Source: Ornithinimicrobium laminariae (GTDB lineage: Bacteria; Actinomycetota; Actinomycetes; Actinomycetales; Dermatophilaceae). From it: a stretch of DNA of 64,000 bases. The stretch is from NCBI RefSeq assembly GCF_019457945.1, contig NZ_JAHZSU010000001.1, forward strand, positions 1-64,000, given 5' to 3'. This document shows positions 10,431-18,400 of this stretch, in pieces. A program made the translations under genes and the position numbers. How positions within the stretch are numbered: the first letter of the stretch is position 1; each line of letters begins with the position of its first letter. A model generated the notes under the pieces. That model made no database searches, was not told the origin of the DNA, and was given only the letters and a program-made list of their open reading frames with translations.

Positions 10431-10466
10431 AAAAGGCCTCCCGCGACATAAGCGCAAGGGAGGCCT
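10431..10466 (-). terminator. Terminator-like hairpin in the infC leader (candidate attenuator)
   Basis: Arms AGGCCTCCC (10434-10442) and GGGAGGCCT (10458-10466) pair perfectly over 9 bp. Inner GCG/CGC can extend the stem. On the transcribed minus strand it is followed by a short run of U (10434-10431), then CCGC. It lies about 50 nt upstream of the infC start, inside the leader, which fits attenuation rather than simple read-through blocking. The rest of 10467-10637 shows no gene. Confidence 0.6.
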
Positions 10467-10637
10467 GAGACACTAAGGACAACGGACGCACGGTATGCGG
10501 ACGCTAGGACCTTATAAACCCGGCTGCCTCAATCGGCAGACGCGGGTGGAAGCTCAGGGCTTCTCTTGCGCCGTGTTCGCTCTTGCCATCTCAATTTGTG
10601 AACCAAGCAGACGGCATAACAAACACAGGGTCAGCAC

Positions 10638-11864
10638 TCAGTGTAGCACCGCTTGCCTCTTAGTCCGAATGCCCCGGCGCATGGCAAGCCCGAGCAGCCC
10701 ACCGGCACCACCCACGATGCCGATGCTGGCCGCCGCGGCAAAGGCAGCACTGGGGCCTGCCGTGTCGATCACGGCGCCGAGAAGAGGCGATGCCCCCGCT
10801 GCACCCAGTGTCATCGCTGCCGAGTGCCAGCCCATCGCTTCTCCGCGCTGCCTCTCCCCTACGGTGTGGCTCACCGCGTCCACGGTTGCAGTGATCGATG
10901 GAGCGCACAAAAGTCCCGCGACAAAGGCAAGCAAGGCGAATTGCAATGGCGTCTGACCAAGCGCCAGGGGCAAGGTGACAAGCCCCAGTCCGAGGAGCAG
11001 CATCTCGGGAGAGATCGCCCGAGGCAAGGCCCCGTAGACGAGACCGCCGATCACCGAGCCCGATCCCCACAAAGCGAGCACCAGGCCCAGTTCGGTCAAC
11101 GCATCCAGTTCGCGAAGGGCCGCGGTAAGACCCACTTCTGAGCCCATGACTACGGCAACAGAGGCGGCCGTGAGCACCAAGATGACGCCAAACCGACCTG
11201 TCATCGCAGACATGAATCCGGTATGCGGCTGCGCAGGTGCGAGGGGCAGGCCCAGTTCGCTCGGCAGTTCGCTCGTCACTGGAGCGTTCACCAGCGGTGG
11301 GTTGATGCGATACAGGGCCAGGCCGCCAAGTAAGCCAACAACCTGGACCGCGAGCAGGGTCCAAGTGGTGCCGACGACGGTCGACACCCAAATGGCACTC
11401 AGCGGTCCGACGATAAACGCAAACTCAACGAAAACGCCTTCGAGTGCCAGTGTCTGACGACGTTGGGAGATCGGCACCGCAGCGATGAGCACCTGGCGCA
11501 CGATTGAGTTGGCCGGGACAGCGAATAACCCGGCGATCGCGACCAGGAGCATCAGCCACCAATAGCTCATGAAGGGCGCAATGCTCCAGCACAAGGCGGT
11601 GACCGTGATGGACGTCGCGACGACGGGGCGCAGCGCCACGCGATCAAGCAATCGCCCACGCCAGGGCTGACTGATCGCCAATGCAACGGTGGCGACTGCG
11701 GCTAGCACCCCTGCTGCGGTCCATGAACGACCGAGGTGGTCGACCACATGCAAGGTCAACAGAATCATCATGGCCATCTGCGGAATGCGCAGCACCAGGC
11801 TGAGCAGCAAAATGGTGGAAACGCCCGGTATACGCCAGATCTTGGCGTAGCGACTCAACAACAC
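10638..11864 (-). CDS. Major facilitator superfamily transporter
   Basis: Integral membrane protein of 408 residues with about 12 hydrophobic segments. It has an MFS-like loop after TM2 (SQPWRGRLLDRVALRP) and a basic cytoplasmic C-terminus. A central loop (PVTSELPSELGLPLAPAQPH) divides the two six-helix halves. The substrate cannot be inferred; drug/sugar efflux-like MFS proteins have this shape. The start is GTG, 9 nt after the sseB stop, so it closes the glnA2-to-MFS gene run upstream of infC. Confidence 0.85.
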   Translation of the reverse strand: MLLSRYAKIWRIPGVSTILLLSLVLRIPQMAMMILLTLHVVDHLGRSWTAAGVLAAVATVALAISQPWRGRLLDRVALRPVVATSITVTALCWSIAPFMSYWWLMLLVAIAGLFAVPANSIVRQVLIAAVPISQRRQTLALEGVFVEFAFIVGPLSAIWVSTVVGTTWTLLAVQVVGLLGGLALYRINPPLVNAPVTSELPSELGLPLAPAQPHTGFMSAMTGRFGVILVLTAASVAVVMGSEVGLTAALRELDALTELGLVLALWGSGSVIGGLVYGALPRAISPEMLLLGLGLVTLPLALGQTPLQFALLAFVAGLLCAPSITATVDAVSHTVGERQRGEAMGWHSAAMTLGAAGASPLLGAVIDTAGPSAAFAAAASIGIVGGAGGLLGLAMRRGIRTKRQAVLH

Positions 11865-11873
11865 AGAGCGAGA

Positions 11874-12644
11874 CTAGTCGTTCAATTTGAACGAAATGGC
11901 GTCGATCCGAGCCCGGACTTCCCCATCAGTCGCTAACCGCTCTCCGATGCGCGTGACGATCTGCTGGATTTGGTCGGAGGCAAGATTCGGTTTCAGGGTG
12001 AGCGCGATCTGTAGGGCCGAGTGCTGCCCCACACTCAGCGTCCCCCCAGACACATCGTCTTCCTCGGCGATGGCCTGATCGACAGCAGATTGCACGTGCT
12101 CGTCTTCGTGTGCTGGCAACCACTCGCGATTCATCGCGAGGGCCCAGACCATCGAAGAGCGCAGTGCCACCGGCGTCGGCTCGCTCTCATCGCCGCGGCC
12201 GGCCAGATCGACAACAATTACACCGCAGCCCTCTTGCACAGCAGCCAGTGCCGCGCGCTGAGCCGTGACGGGAACCGGCCGGGCTGAGCTATCCCAGGCA
12301 GCAAGCGCGGCCATGCTGGTGAAGGCAGGCAAGGCCTTTTCGCCGGTCGGCGCTTGCAGCGTCACTGCGGCCATATCGCTGCTGGCATCGGTCACTAGAC
12401 CATTCACTTCGGTCGTTTCGCCCGCAACAGCCACCACCGGCACGATTAAGCGCGCGGCTGCAATCGCAGCAACCAGCGCCTTTTCGTCCCTGCGATTATC
12501 CAGGGCCGCGAGCACGTCGGCTTCGGCTGCCCCCGAATCAGCATCAAAGCCAGTGCCCAGCAGGGTTCGCCCAGACCAGGGCACGCCACCCGTGTCTGTG
12601 CCCTCCGTGGGCTCATGACCGTCGAATCGTTTGGAACTCATCAT
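11874..12644 (-). CDS. SseB-family protein
   Basis: Cytoplasmic protein of 256 residues that resembles the actinobacterial SseB-like family. The N-terminal half has EADVLAALDNRRDEKALVAAI and KALPAFTSMAALAAWDSSARPVPVTA, the pattern typical of this family; the C-terminal part (from VGQHSALQI) resembles the SseB C-terminal segment. The molecular function is unknown. Its ATG overlaps the priA stop by one base (TAATG), so it is translationally coupled to priA, a neighbour it also has in related genomes. Confidence 0.75.
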   Translation of the reverse strand: MMSSKRFDGHEPTEGTDTGGVPWSGRTLLGTGFDADSGAAEADVLAALDNRRDEKALVAAIAAARLIVPVVAVAGETTEVNGLVTDASSDMAAVTLQAPTGEKALPAFTSMAALAAWDSSARPVPVTAQRAALAAVQEGCGVIVVDLAGRGDESEPTPVALRSSMVWALAMNREWLPAHEDEHVQSAVDQAIAEEDDVSGGTLSVGQHSALQIALTLKPNLASDQIQQIVTRIGERLATDGEVRARIDAISFKLND

Positions 12645-13393
12645 TACTTCTTTTTCCCAGATTGCGGTTTCATTGCCGTGATGGCCTCTTGCAGGGTGAA
12701 GGCACCGTGATAGAGAGCAGCGCCCAAGACCACGCCGGAGATCGAATCCAGACCTGGCTCGCCATCGTAGTCTCGGCCAATTTTAGCTAGCTGGGCAAGA
12801 TCCTGGACTGAGCTCACACCACCAGAAGCGATCACTTGCCCCTGCAACTTCTTGGCCATCCGCTCAAACAGCGCAAAGTCCAAACCCTGGCGTGAGCCAT
12901 CCCTCGAAGCATCAGCGACGACGAAGGTCTCTGCGCCATAGCTAGATACATCCTTGAGGACCTTTTTGACCGAGCCGACAGCAGTGCCGGTCCCACGAGC
13001 CACGCACTCATCGCCGACGACATCGATGCCGATCGCAATGCGCGGGCCGTATTCGGCGATCACAGCAGCAACCCATTTGGGATCGAGCAGCGCAGTGCTC
13101 GCCAGATTGATCCGCTCGGCGCCAGTCCGCAGAGCGTGGTCCAAGGTGTCCTGGTTGCTAATGCCACCGGAGACCTGCACTGGGACGTCGAGTTCAGAGA
13201 CCAGACGCGCCAGTAGCCGTGAGTTGGACCCACGGCCATACGCCAGGTCGAGATCTACAAGGTGCACCCAGGTCGCACCCGCGTCCACCCAACGTTTCGC
13301 CACCACGAGCGGATCCGTGCTGCCCATTCCGACGACTTGAGCCGCCTTGCCGTCAGCGACATCAACGGCCGGCAACAACGTCAGAGTGCTCAT
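12644..13393 (-). CDS. priA: Divergent PriA/HisA-family phosphoribosyl isomerase
   Basis: TIM-barrel of 249 residues related to PriA, which in actinomycetes isomerises both ProFAR (His pathway) and PRA (Trp pathway). Asp11 (LLPAVDV) and the second catalytic Asp (SRDG) are kept. Residues known to hold substrate in PriA are changed: the usual Arg19 is Gln (AAQVV instead of VRLVQG), SGGIRDD is SGGISNQ, the RGW loop is RGTGTAVG, and the usual Thr before the second Asp is Ala. The lysine-rich C-terminus is unusual. No other his or trp gene is adjacent. It may be a specialised or decaying enzyme; the family is certain, the activity is not. Confidence 0.85.
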   Translation of the reverse strand: MSTLTLLPAVDVADGKAAQVVGMGSTDPLVVAKRWVDAGATWVHLVDLDLAYGRGSNSRLLARLVSELDVPVQVSGGISNQDTLDHALRTGAERINLASTALLDPKWVAAVIAEYGPRIAIGIDVVGDECVARGTGTAVGSVKKVLKDVSSYGAETFVVADASRDGSRQGLDFALFERMAKKLQGQVIASGGVSSVQDLAQLAKIGRDYDGEPGLDSISGVVLGAALYHGAFTLQEAITAMKPQSGKKK

Positions 13394-14034
13394 CCTGGTG
13401 TCTCCAGTTCCTGTCGCAACATCACGGCGCCTTTGACGGCGTCATCGAAGTTGCCGACTTCCTTGCTGGTGGGGTGGAAAATCTTGGCGCCGGGCAAGTC
13501 TTCTGCGCTGAACGGGTCGGACAAAACACCAGCACCGGGGACCGCCAAGATAGACATCACTGCAGACAACAGGCGGACCGGCTGGTGCTGAGTTTCAGCA
13601 AACATCTCGCGCAATTCGCGGCGCGACCCGTGACCTGCAGCGGCCACGACTTGCTGAGTTGAGGCTCGGGGCAGGCCAGGCGTGCGCAAAACACCTAACT
13701 CGGGATCCCACACCACCCATCGCGTTCGCTCGCGCCATCCGGGGTTACGCACGGTGAGCACTGCTCGGTCCTGGATCACCCAGAAGCCAATTGCCGGGGC
13801 CAGCCTGCGCGGCACCACTCGAGCGGCACTCAGCAAGGCCGCGTCGTCATACGGTGGGCTAACTTTTGGGCCACCACGCGGTGAGACCAGACTGCGTCCT
13901 GATTGGGGCACCACCACAGTAGGAACCACCGCGTGCTCAGCCCACGAACAAGCGTCGGCAAAAGGGCCTCTGGTGAGCCAAAGGCCATGCGCGACAGGGG
14001 GTCGCTGCGGTGTGGGCCGCTGCGCAGGGGTCAT
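13390..14034 (-). CDS. Unrecognised conserved-looking protein
   Basis: A 214-residue protein that I do not recognise. It starts with a proline/glutamine-rich stretch, then mixed alpha/beta-like sequence (GFWVIQDRAVLTVRNPGW, RWVVWDPELGVL) and no signal peptide or clear membrane helix. It is a real gene by codon pattern and context: it starts 9 nt after the glnE stop and its stop overlaps the priA ATG (ATGA). In relatives, his genes often lie in this interval, so the protein may have moved next to priA after their loss. Confidence 0.7.
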   Translation of the reverse strand: MTPAQRPTPQRPPVAHGLWLTRGPFADACSWAEHAVVPTVVVPQSGRSLVSPRGGPKVSPPYDDAALLSAARVVPRRLAPAIGFWVIQDRAVLTVRNPGWRERTRWVVWDPELGVLRTPGLPRASTQQVVAAAGHGSRRELREMFAETQHQPVRLLSAVMSILAVPGAGVLSDPFSAEDLPGAKIFHPTSKEVGNFDDAVKGAVMLRQELETPG

Positions 14035-14043
14035 GCCTTCATC

Positions 14044-17025
14044 CTACGAGCGCCGACTCGGATATCCGCGCGGGCTGGGCGCTGGGTCACCGTAGAACAA
14101 GCGCTCCACCACATTCCGGGACTGCCTAGCCGTGCGTCGCCACTCCCCCGCCAATTCGACGCCGTGGCCCGGTTTGCGTCCGAGAGCACGGGCAATACCT
14201 TCGGCATCTCGATAGTCGCTGGGCACCGAATCGACCGCCCGGCCACGCCACAAGACACCGACATCTCGCAATCGCGACGCCAATAGCCACGCCGCTTCCA
14301 AGACATTGGCGTCTTCGGCAGAGATAATTCCGGCCTCAACACCCGCCCAGAGCGTGGGAAGGGTGCCGGTGGTCTGCATACCGCTGACTCGTGCCGCGTG
14401 CCGCAACTGCATCAGTTGCACCACCCACTCCACGTCGGTCAGCCCGCCGAGACCCAACTTGAAGTGTGTCCTGGGGTCAGCGCCGCGAGGCAACCGTTCT
14501 GCTTCCATCCGAGCTTTGAGTTTGCGCATTTCGCGCACGGCGCTGCCGGAAATGCCATCAGTGGGCCAACGTAGGGGGTCAATCAGGTCGATAAACGAGG
14601 TAGCAAGCCCCCCATCTCCGGCGATCACTCGCGCTCGCAGCAGGGCTTGCGCCTCCCAGCCTGCTGACCAGCGTGAGTAGTAGCTCGTGAATGACTCGAG
14701 GCTGCGGACCAGCGGCCCAGAACGGCCTTCGGGCCGAAGATCAGCATCCAGTTCCAACGTGGGGTCTGGGCCACTACCGCCGAGGCCCTTGCGGAGCACC
14801 GTGATGACCTCGCTGGCCTTTGTTCCGACGTCCTTGGAGTCTGAACTGCGCGGGGCGAAGCAATACATCACATCTGCGTCGCTGCTATAGCCAATCTCGC
14901 GCCCGCCTAGACGGCCCATCCCGATGATGATGAGGTCGATGTCCAACTCGGCCTCACGCTTGCGTTCAATATCGCGGGTCGCGATTTCCAGCCCCGCGCC
15001 GATGAATGAGTCCGTGAGTCGAGTGAGCGCCAACCTGATGTTTTTGTCGGTCAGGTCTCCAACCAAGTCGGCCAACACGATGCGGATCAATTCACGCAGT
15101 CGCACATTCCGGATCGCGGTGTATGCGTCGGCGGTACATTCTTGCCGCTGCCAAGCCGTCGTCATCCGGGTCCGGATCGCATCGGGCGTGAGCGGAACTA
15201 ACCCGGACGGGTCTCCAAGAAGAGCCACCGCATCAGGGGCTTTGATCAGCAAGTCGACCGCGTAGCGGCTGTTGGAAAGCACGCGGGCGAGACGCTGCGC
15301 GGCCGTGCCCTCGTCGCGAAGCATCGCCAAGTACCAATGCGAGGTGCCCAAGGCGTCGCTAATCCGTCGGAAAGCCAGCAGGCCAGCATCTGGGTCAGCG
15401 CCGTCGGCGAACCACCCGAGCATCACTGGCAGCAGAGTCTTTTGGATCGTTGCCCGCCGGCTGACCCCGGAGGTCAGCGACTCAAGGTGGCGGATAGCGC
15501 CGTTGGGATCGCGGAAACCCAAGGCTGCCAGTCGGGTCTTGGCTGCGTCCGGCGAAAGCCGCAACGCGTCTGGGCTAAGTTTGGCGACCGCCTGCAGCAG
15601 TGGGCGGTAAAAGAGACGCTCGTGCAGCCTGCGCACTTCGCGCTGCTGGGCTCGCCAGCGCTCAACGACTTCACGCTCGGCCTCACCGCGGAGACCGATC
15701 GAGCGGCCCAGACGCCGCAAATCGCACTCAGCGGACGGCATGACGTGGTCACGCTTCATCCGATACAACTGCACTCGGTGCTCAAGCACCCGCAAGAATC
15801 GGTATGCGGTGTCCAGTTCGGCCGCGTCGTCACGCCCGACATATCCCCCATCCCGCAACGCCTCCAGGGCTTCGAGCGTGGTGCCGGAATGCAGCGTTTC
15901 GTCTGAGCGTCCGTGCACTAACTGCAGCAGTTGGATGCTGAACTCAATGTCGCGCAAGCCGCCCGGGCCAAGCTTGAGTTGGCGATCAGACTGCGAGGCG
16001 GGCACATGCTCTTCGACGCGCCGCCGCATACCTTGCACGTCTTCGACAAAGCCCTCGCGACTGCCGGCTTCCCAGACCAGTGGCGCCACCATGTCGAGCC
16101 ACTCTTGACCCAAACCCTCATCGCCAGCAATAACCCGGGCCTTGAGCAGCGCCTGGAACTCCCAGGTGCTAGCCCATCGGGTGTAGTACTCACGGTGGGA
16201 GTCCAGGCTTCGGACTAATGGGCCACGTTTGCCTTCGGGTCGCAGAGCGGCATCAACCGGCCACAATGAGCCCTCAGCGGTGGCCTGGCCGCATACCCGC
16301 ATTACTGCGCTGGCAATAGATGTCGCGGCCCGCATCGCGGCTTCTTCGTCGGCGCCTTCCACCGGGGCGGCCAAGAAGATGACATCAACGTCGCTGATGT
16401 AGTTGAGCTCGCGGCCGCCGCACTTGCCCATGCCGATGACGGTGACTTTGGCTAGTTCGGAGTTGGCGACTTCAACGCGGGCCAAATGCAGAGCCGCCTC
16501 GATCGCGGCACCCGCCAGATCAGCGAGTTGGTGGGCGGCAATGGGCATGGCGACTAACGGGTCTTTAGCCATTAGGTCAGCGGTGGCGATCCGCAGCAAT
16601 TCTTTGCGGTAGGCCACTCGCAGAGCGTCAGCGCCAGGGCGGTCCTCGAGACCTTGCACTGCTTCGACGACCGCGGCTGGCTCGGGCTTGCCAGCAGTCC
16701 GCACCACATCGACGTGTTCGGGATGCTTGACTACATCGTCCGTGAGGGCGCAAGAAGCACCGAGGATGGCGAGCATCCGTTGGCGCTCTACGCCCTTTTT
16801 GCTAAGGGAACTAGCGGCCTCGGCGTTGCCTTCGACGACGCGGACCAACCCGAGAGCGGCCTGGTCTGGATCGGCCGTGTTGCTGACGTCAGCAATGAGG
16901 CTTTCCAGGTCCGTCTCCGCGGGCATCGCCTTTAGTGCGTCGCGCAACAGCGTGTCCGCGCGTCGTGCGTCGGTGAATCCCGCTCGAGCCAGTGCCGCCA
17001 ACGGCGTACCGGGGCTTGAGGTCAC
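14044..17025 (-). CDS. glnE: Bifunctional glutamine synthetase adenylyltransferase/deadenylyltransferase
   Basis: GlnE (ATase) adds and removes AMP on a tyrosine of glutamine synthetase. The 993-residue protein has two nucleotidyltransferase domains: GMGKCGGRELNYISDVDV in the N-terminal half (deadenylylase) and GMGRLGGREIGYSSDADV in the C-terminal half (adenylylase). Each is followed by a helical domain, and LRPEGKRGPLVRS / LRPEGRSGPLVRS are duplicated motifs. The GTG start overlaps the glnA2 stop (GTGA), so enzyme and modifier are made together. Confidence 0.96.
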   Translation of the reverse strand: MTSSPGTPLAALARAGFTDARRADTLLRDALKAMPAETDLESLIADVSNTADPDQAALGLVRVVEGNAEAASSLSKKGVERQRMLAILGASCALTDDVVKHPEHVDVVRTAGKPEPAAVVEAVQGLEDRPGADALRVAYRKELLRIATADLMAKDPLVAMPIAAHQLADLAGAAIEAALHLARVEVANSELAKVTVIGMGKCGGRELNYISDVDVIFLAAPVEGADEEAAMRAATSIASAVMRVCGQATAEGSLWPVDAALRPEGKRGPLVRSLDSHREYYTRWASTWEFQALLKARVIAGDEGLGQEWLDMVAPLVWEAGSREGFVEDVQGMRRRVEEHVPASQSDRQLKLGPGGLRDIEFSIQLLQLVHGRSDETLHSGTTLEALEALRDGGYVGRDDAAELDTAYRFLRVLEHRVQLYRMKRDHVMPSAECDLRRLGRSIGLRGEAEREVVERWRAQQREVRRLHERLFYRPLLQAVAKLSPDALRLSPDAAKTRLAALGFRDPNGAIRHLESLTSGVSRRATIQKTLLPVMLGWFADGADPDAGLLAFRRISDALGTSHWYLAMLRDEGTAAQRLARVLSNSRYAVDLLIKAPDAVALLGDPSGLVPLTPDAIRTRMTTAWQRQECTADAYTAIRNVRLRELIRIVLADLVGDLTDKNIRLALTRLTDSFIGAGLEIATRDIERKREAELDIDLIIIGMGRLGGREIGYSSDADVMYCFAPRSSDSKDVGTKASEVITVLRKGLGGSGPDPTLELDADLRPEGRSGPLVRSLESFTSYYSRWSAGWEAQALLRARVIAGDGGLATSFIDLIDPLRWPTDGISGSAVREMRKLKARMEAERLPRGADPRTHFKLGLGGLTDVEWVVQLMQLRHAARVSGMQTTGTLPTLWAGVEAGIISAEDANVLEAAWLLASRLRDVGVLWRGRAVDSVPSDYRDAEGIARALGRKPGHGVELAGEWRRTARQSRNVVERLFYGDPAPSPRGYPSRRS

Positions 17026-18359
17026 AGTCGCTCCAGGTATCGATCCAACTCAAATGAGGTCACTTGCGAGCGGTAGTCCGCCCACTCTTGCCACTTGTTG
17101 CGCAAGAAAAAGTCGAAGACCTGCTCGCCGAGAACCTCAGCCACAAACTCGCTGTTTTCCATGATGTCGAGTGCCTCACCCAAGGACTGCGGCAACGGGT
17201 CGATCCCCATCGCCCGACGCTCGCCATCGGTCAAGGCCCAGACATCGTCCTCAGCCTCGTCGGGCAATTCGTACTCCTCTTGGATGCCCTTGAGCCCGGC
17301 CGAGAGGATCAGCGCATACGTCAGGTAGGGGTTGCAAGCGGAGTCGATTGAGCGAATCTCCAAGCGGCGCGAGTGTCCCTTGCCAATTGAATACATCGGA
17401 ACGCGCAACAGGGCCGAGCGGTTGTTGTGTCCCCAGCAGACGTAGGAAGGTGCTTCCTCGCCGCCCCACAGCCGCTTGTAGGAGTTAACCCACTGGTTGG
17501 TGACGGCGCAGATTTCGCGAGAGTGTGCCAAAACACCGGCGGCAAAACGACGGCCGGTGGCAGAGATTTCATACTTGGCTGACGGCTCGTAGAAGGCGTT
17601 GGTGTCGCCCTCAAACAGCGAGACGTGGGTGTGCATCCCCGAGCCCGGCTGACCAGCCAACGGCTTCGGCATGAAAGATGCAAACGAACCGTGCTGCAGC
17701 GCAACCTCGCGGACCACGGTGCGGAAGGTCATGATGTTGTCGGCCATCGACATGGCATCGGCAAAACGCAGGTCAATTTCGTTTTGGCCGGGACCACCCT
17801 CGTGGTGGCTGAACTCCACCGAAATTCCCATTTGCTCAAGCATGGTGATCGCGGCGCGGCGGAAGTCATGCCCGTCACCGCGTGCCACGTGGTCAAAATA
17901 GCCAGCCTGGTCGACTGGGGTCGGCGCTTGTCCGGAGATATAGGGCTCCTTGAACAGGTAAAACTCGACCTCGGGGTGCACGAAGAACGTGTAGCCCTGC
18001 TCCGAGGCCTTATCCAAGGCTCTCTTTAAGACATGCCGGGGGTCCGTCTGCGCGGGCCCACCGTGCGGCATGCGGATGTCGGCAAACATCCGAGCTGTTC
18101 CGGCGTTACCACCGCGCCACGGCAGGACCTGGAAGGTGCTCGCGTCGGGCTGGGCAACCATGTCGGCTTCGTACACCCTGGTGAAGCCCTCAATCGAGCT
18201 GCCGTCGAAGCCAATCCCCTCGGCGAAGGCTTGCTCTAGCTCTGCGGGTGCGACGGCGACGGACTTCAGCGTCCCCAGCACGTCGGTGAACCAGAGGCGC
18301 ACAAACCTGAGGTCTCGCTCTTCAATGGTGCGAAGCACATACTCCTGCTGACGATCCAT
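17022..18359 (-). CDS. glnA2: Type I glutamine synthetase, GlnA2-like
   Basis: ATP-dependent synthesis of glutamine from glutamate and ammonia, dodecameric. The start at MDRQQEYVLRTIEERD (ATG 18359) matches GlnA2 proteins and gives 445 residues; a longer frame upstream lacks support. Motifs include GFDGSSIEGF, HPEVEFYLF, FMPKPLAGQPGSGMH and the ATP-site region NNRSALLRVP. A tyrosine at about residue 363 (EEYELPDEAED) aligns with the adenylylation site of GSI-beta enzymes, consistent with the overlapping glnE. It is divergent from nadE with only 41 nt between starts. Confidence 0.93.
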   Translation of the reverse strand: MDRQQEYVLRTIEERDLRFVRLWFTDVLGTLKSVAVAPAELEQAFAEGIGFDGSSIEGFTRVYEADMVAQPDASTFQVLPWRGGNAGTARMFADIRMPHGGPAQTDPRHVLKRALDKASEQGYTFFVHPEVEFYLFKEPYISGQAPTPVDQAGYFDHVARGDGHDFRRAAITMLEQMGISVEFSHHEGGPGQNEIDLRFADAMSMADNIMTFRTVVREVALQHGSFASFMPKPLAGQPGSGMHTHVSLFEGDTNAFYEPSAKYEISATGRRFAAGVLAHSREICAVTNQWVNSYKRLWGGEEAPSYVCWGHNNRSALLRVPMYSIGKGHSRRLEIRSIDSACNPYLTYALILSAGLKGIQEEYELPDEAEDDVWALTDGERRAMGIDPLPQSLGEALDIMENSEFVAEVLGEQVFDFFLRNKWQEWADYRSQVTSFELDRYLERL

Positions 18360-18400
18360 GCCCCCATCCTGCCCCATGCTCAAGCATCTAGGCTGTCGGC
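18360..18400. promoter_or_regulatory. Compact divergent promoter region glnA2/nadE
   Basis: Only 41 nt separate the two start codons. For nadE, TAGGCT (18389-18394) lies 6 nt before the ATG, so the transcript could begin at the start codon (leaderless). For glnA2, TAGATG reads leftward at 18390-18385, overlapping it. The two -10 boxes share bases, so the promoters may compete. No clear -35 boxes were seen. Confidence 0.35.
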
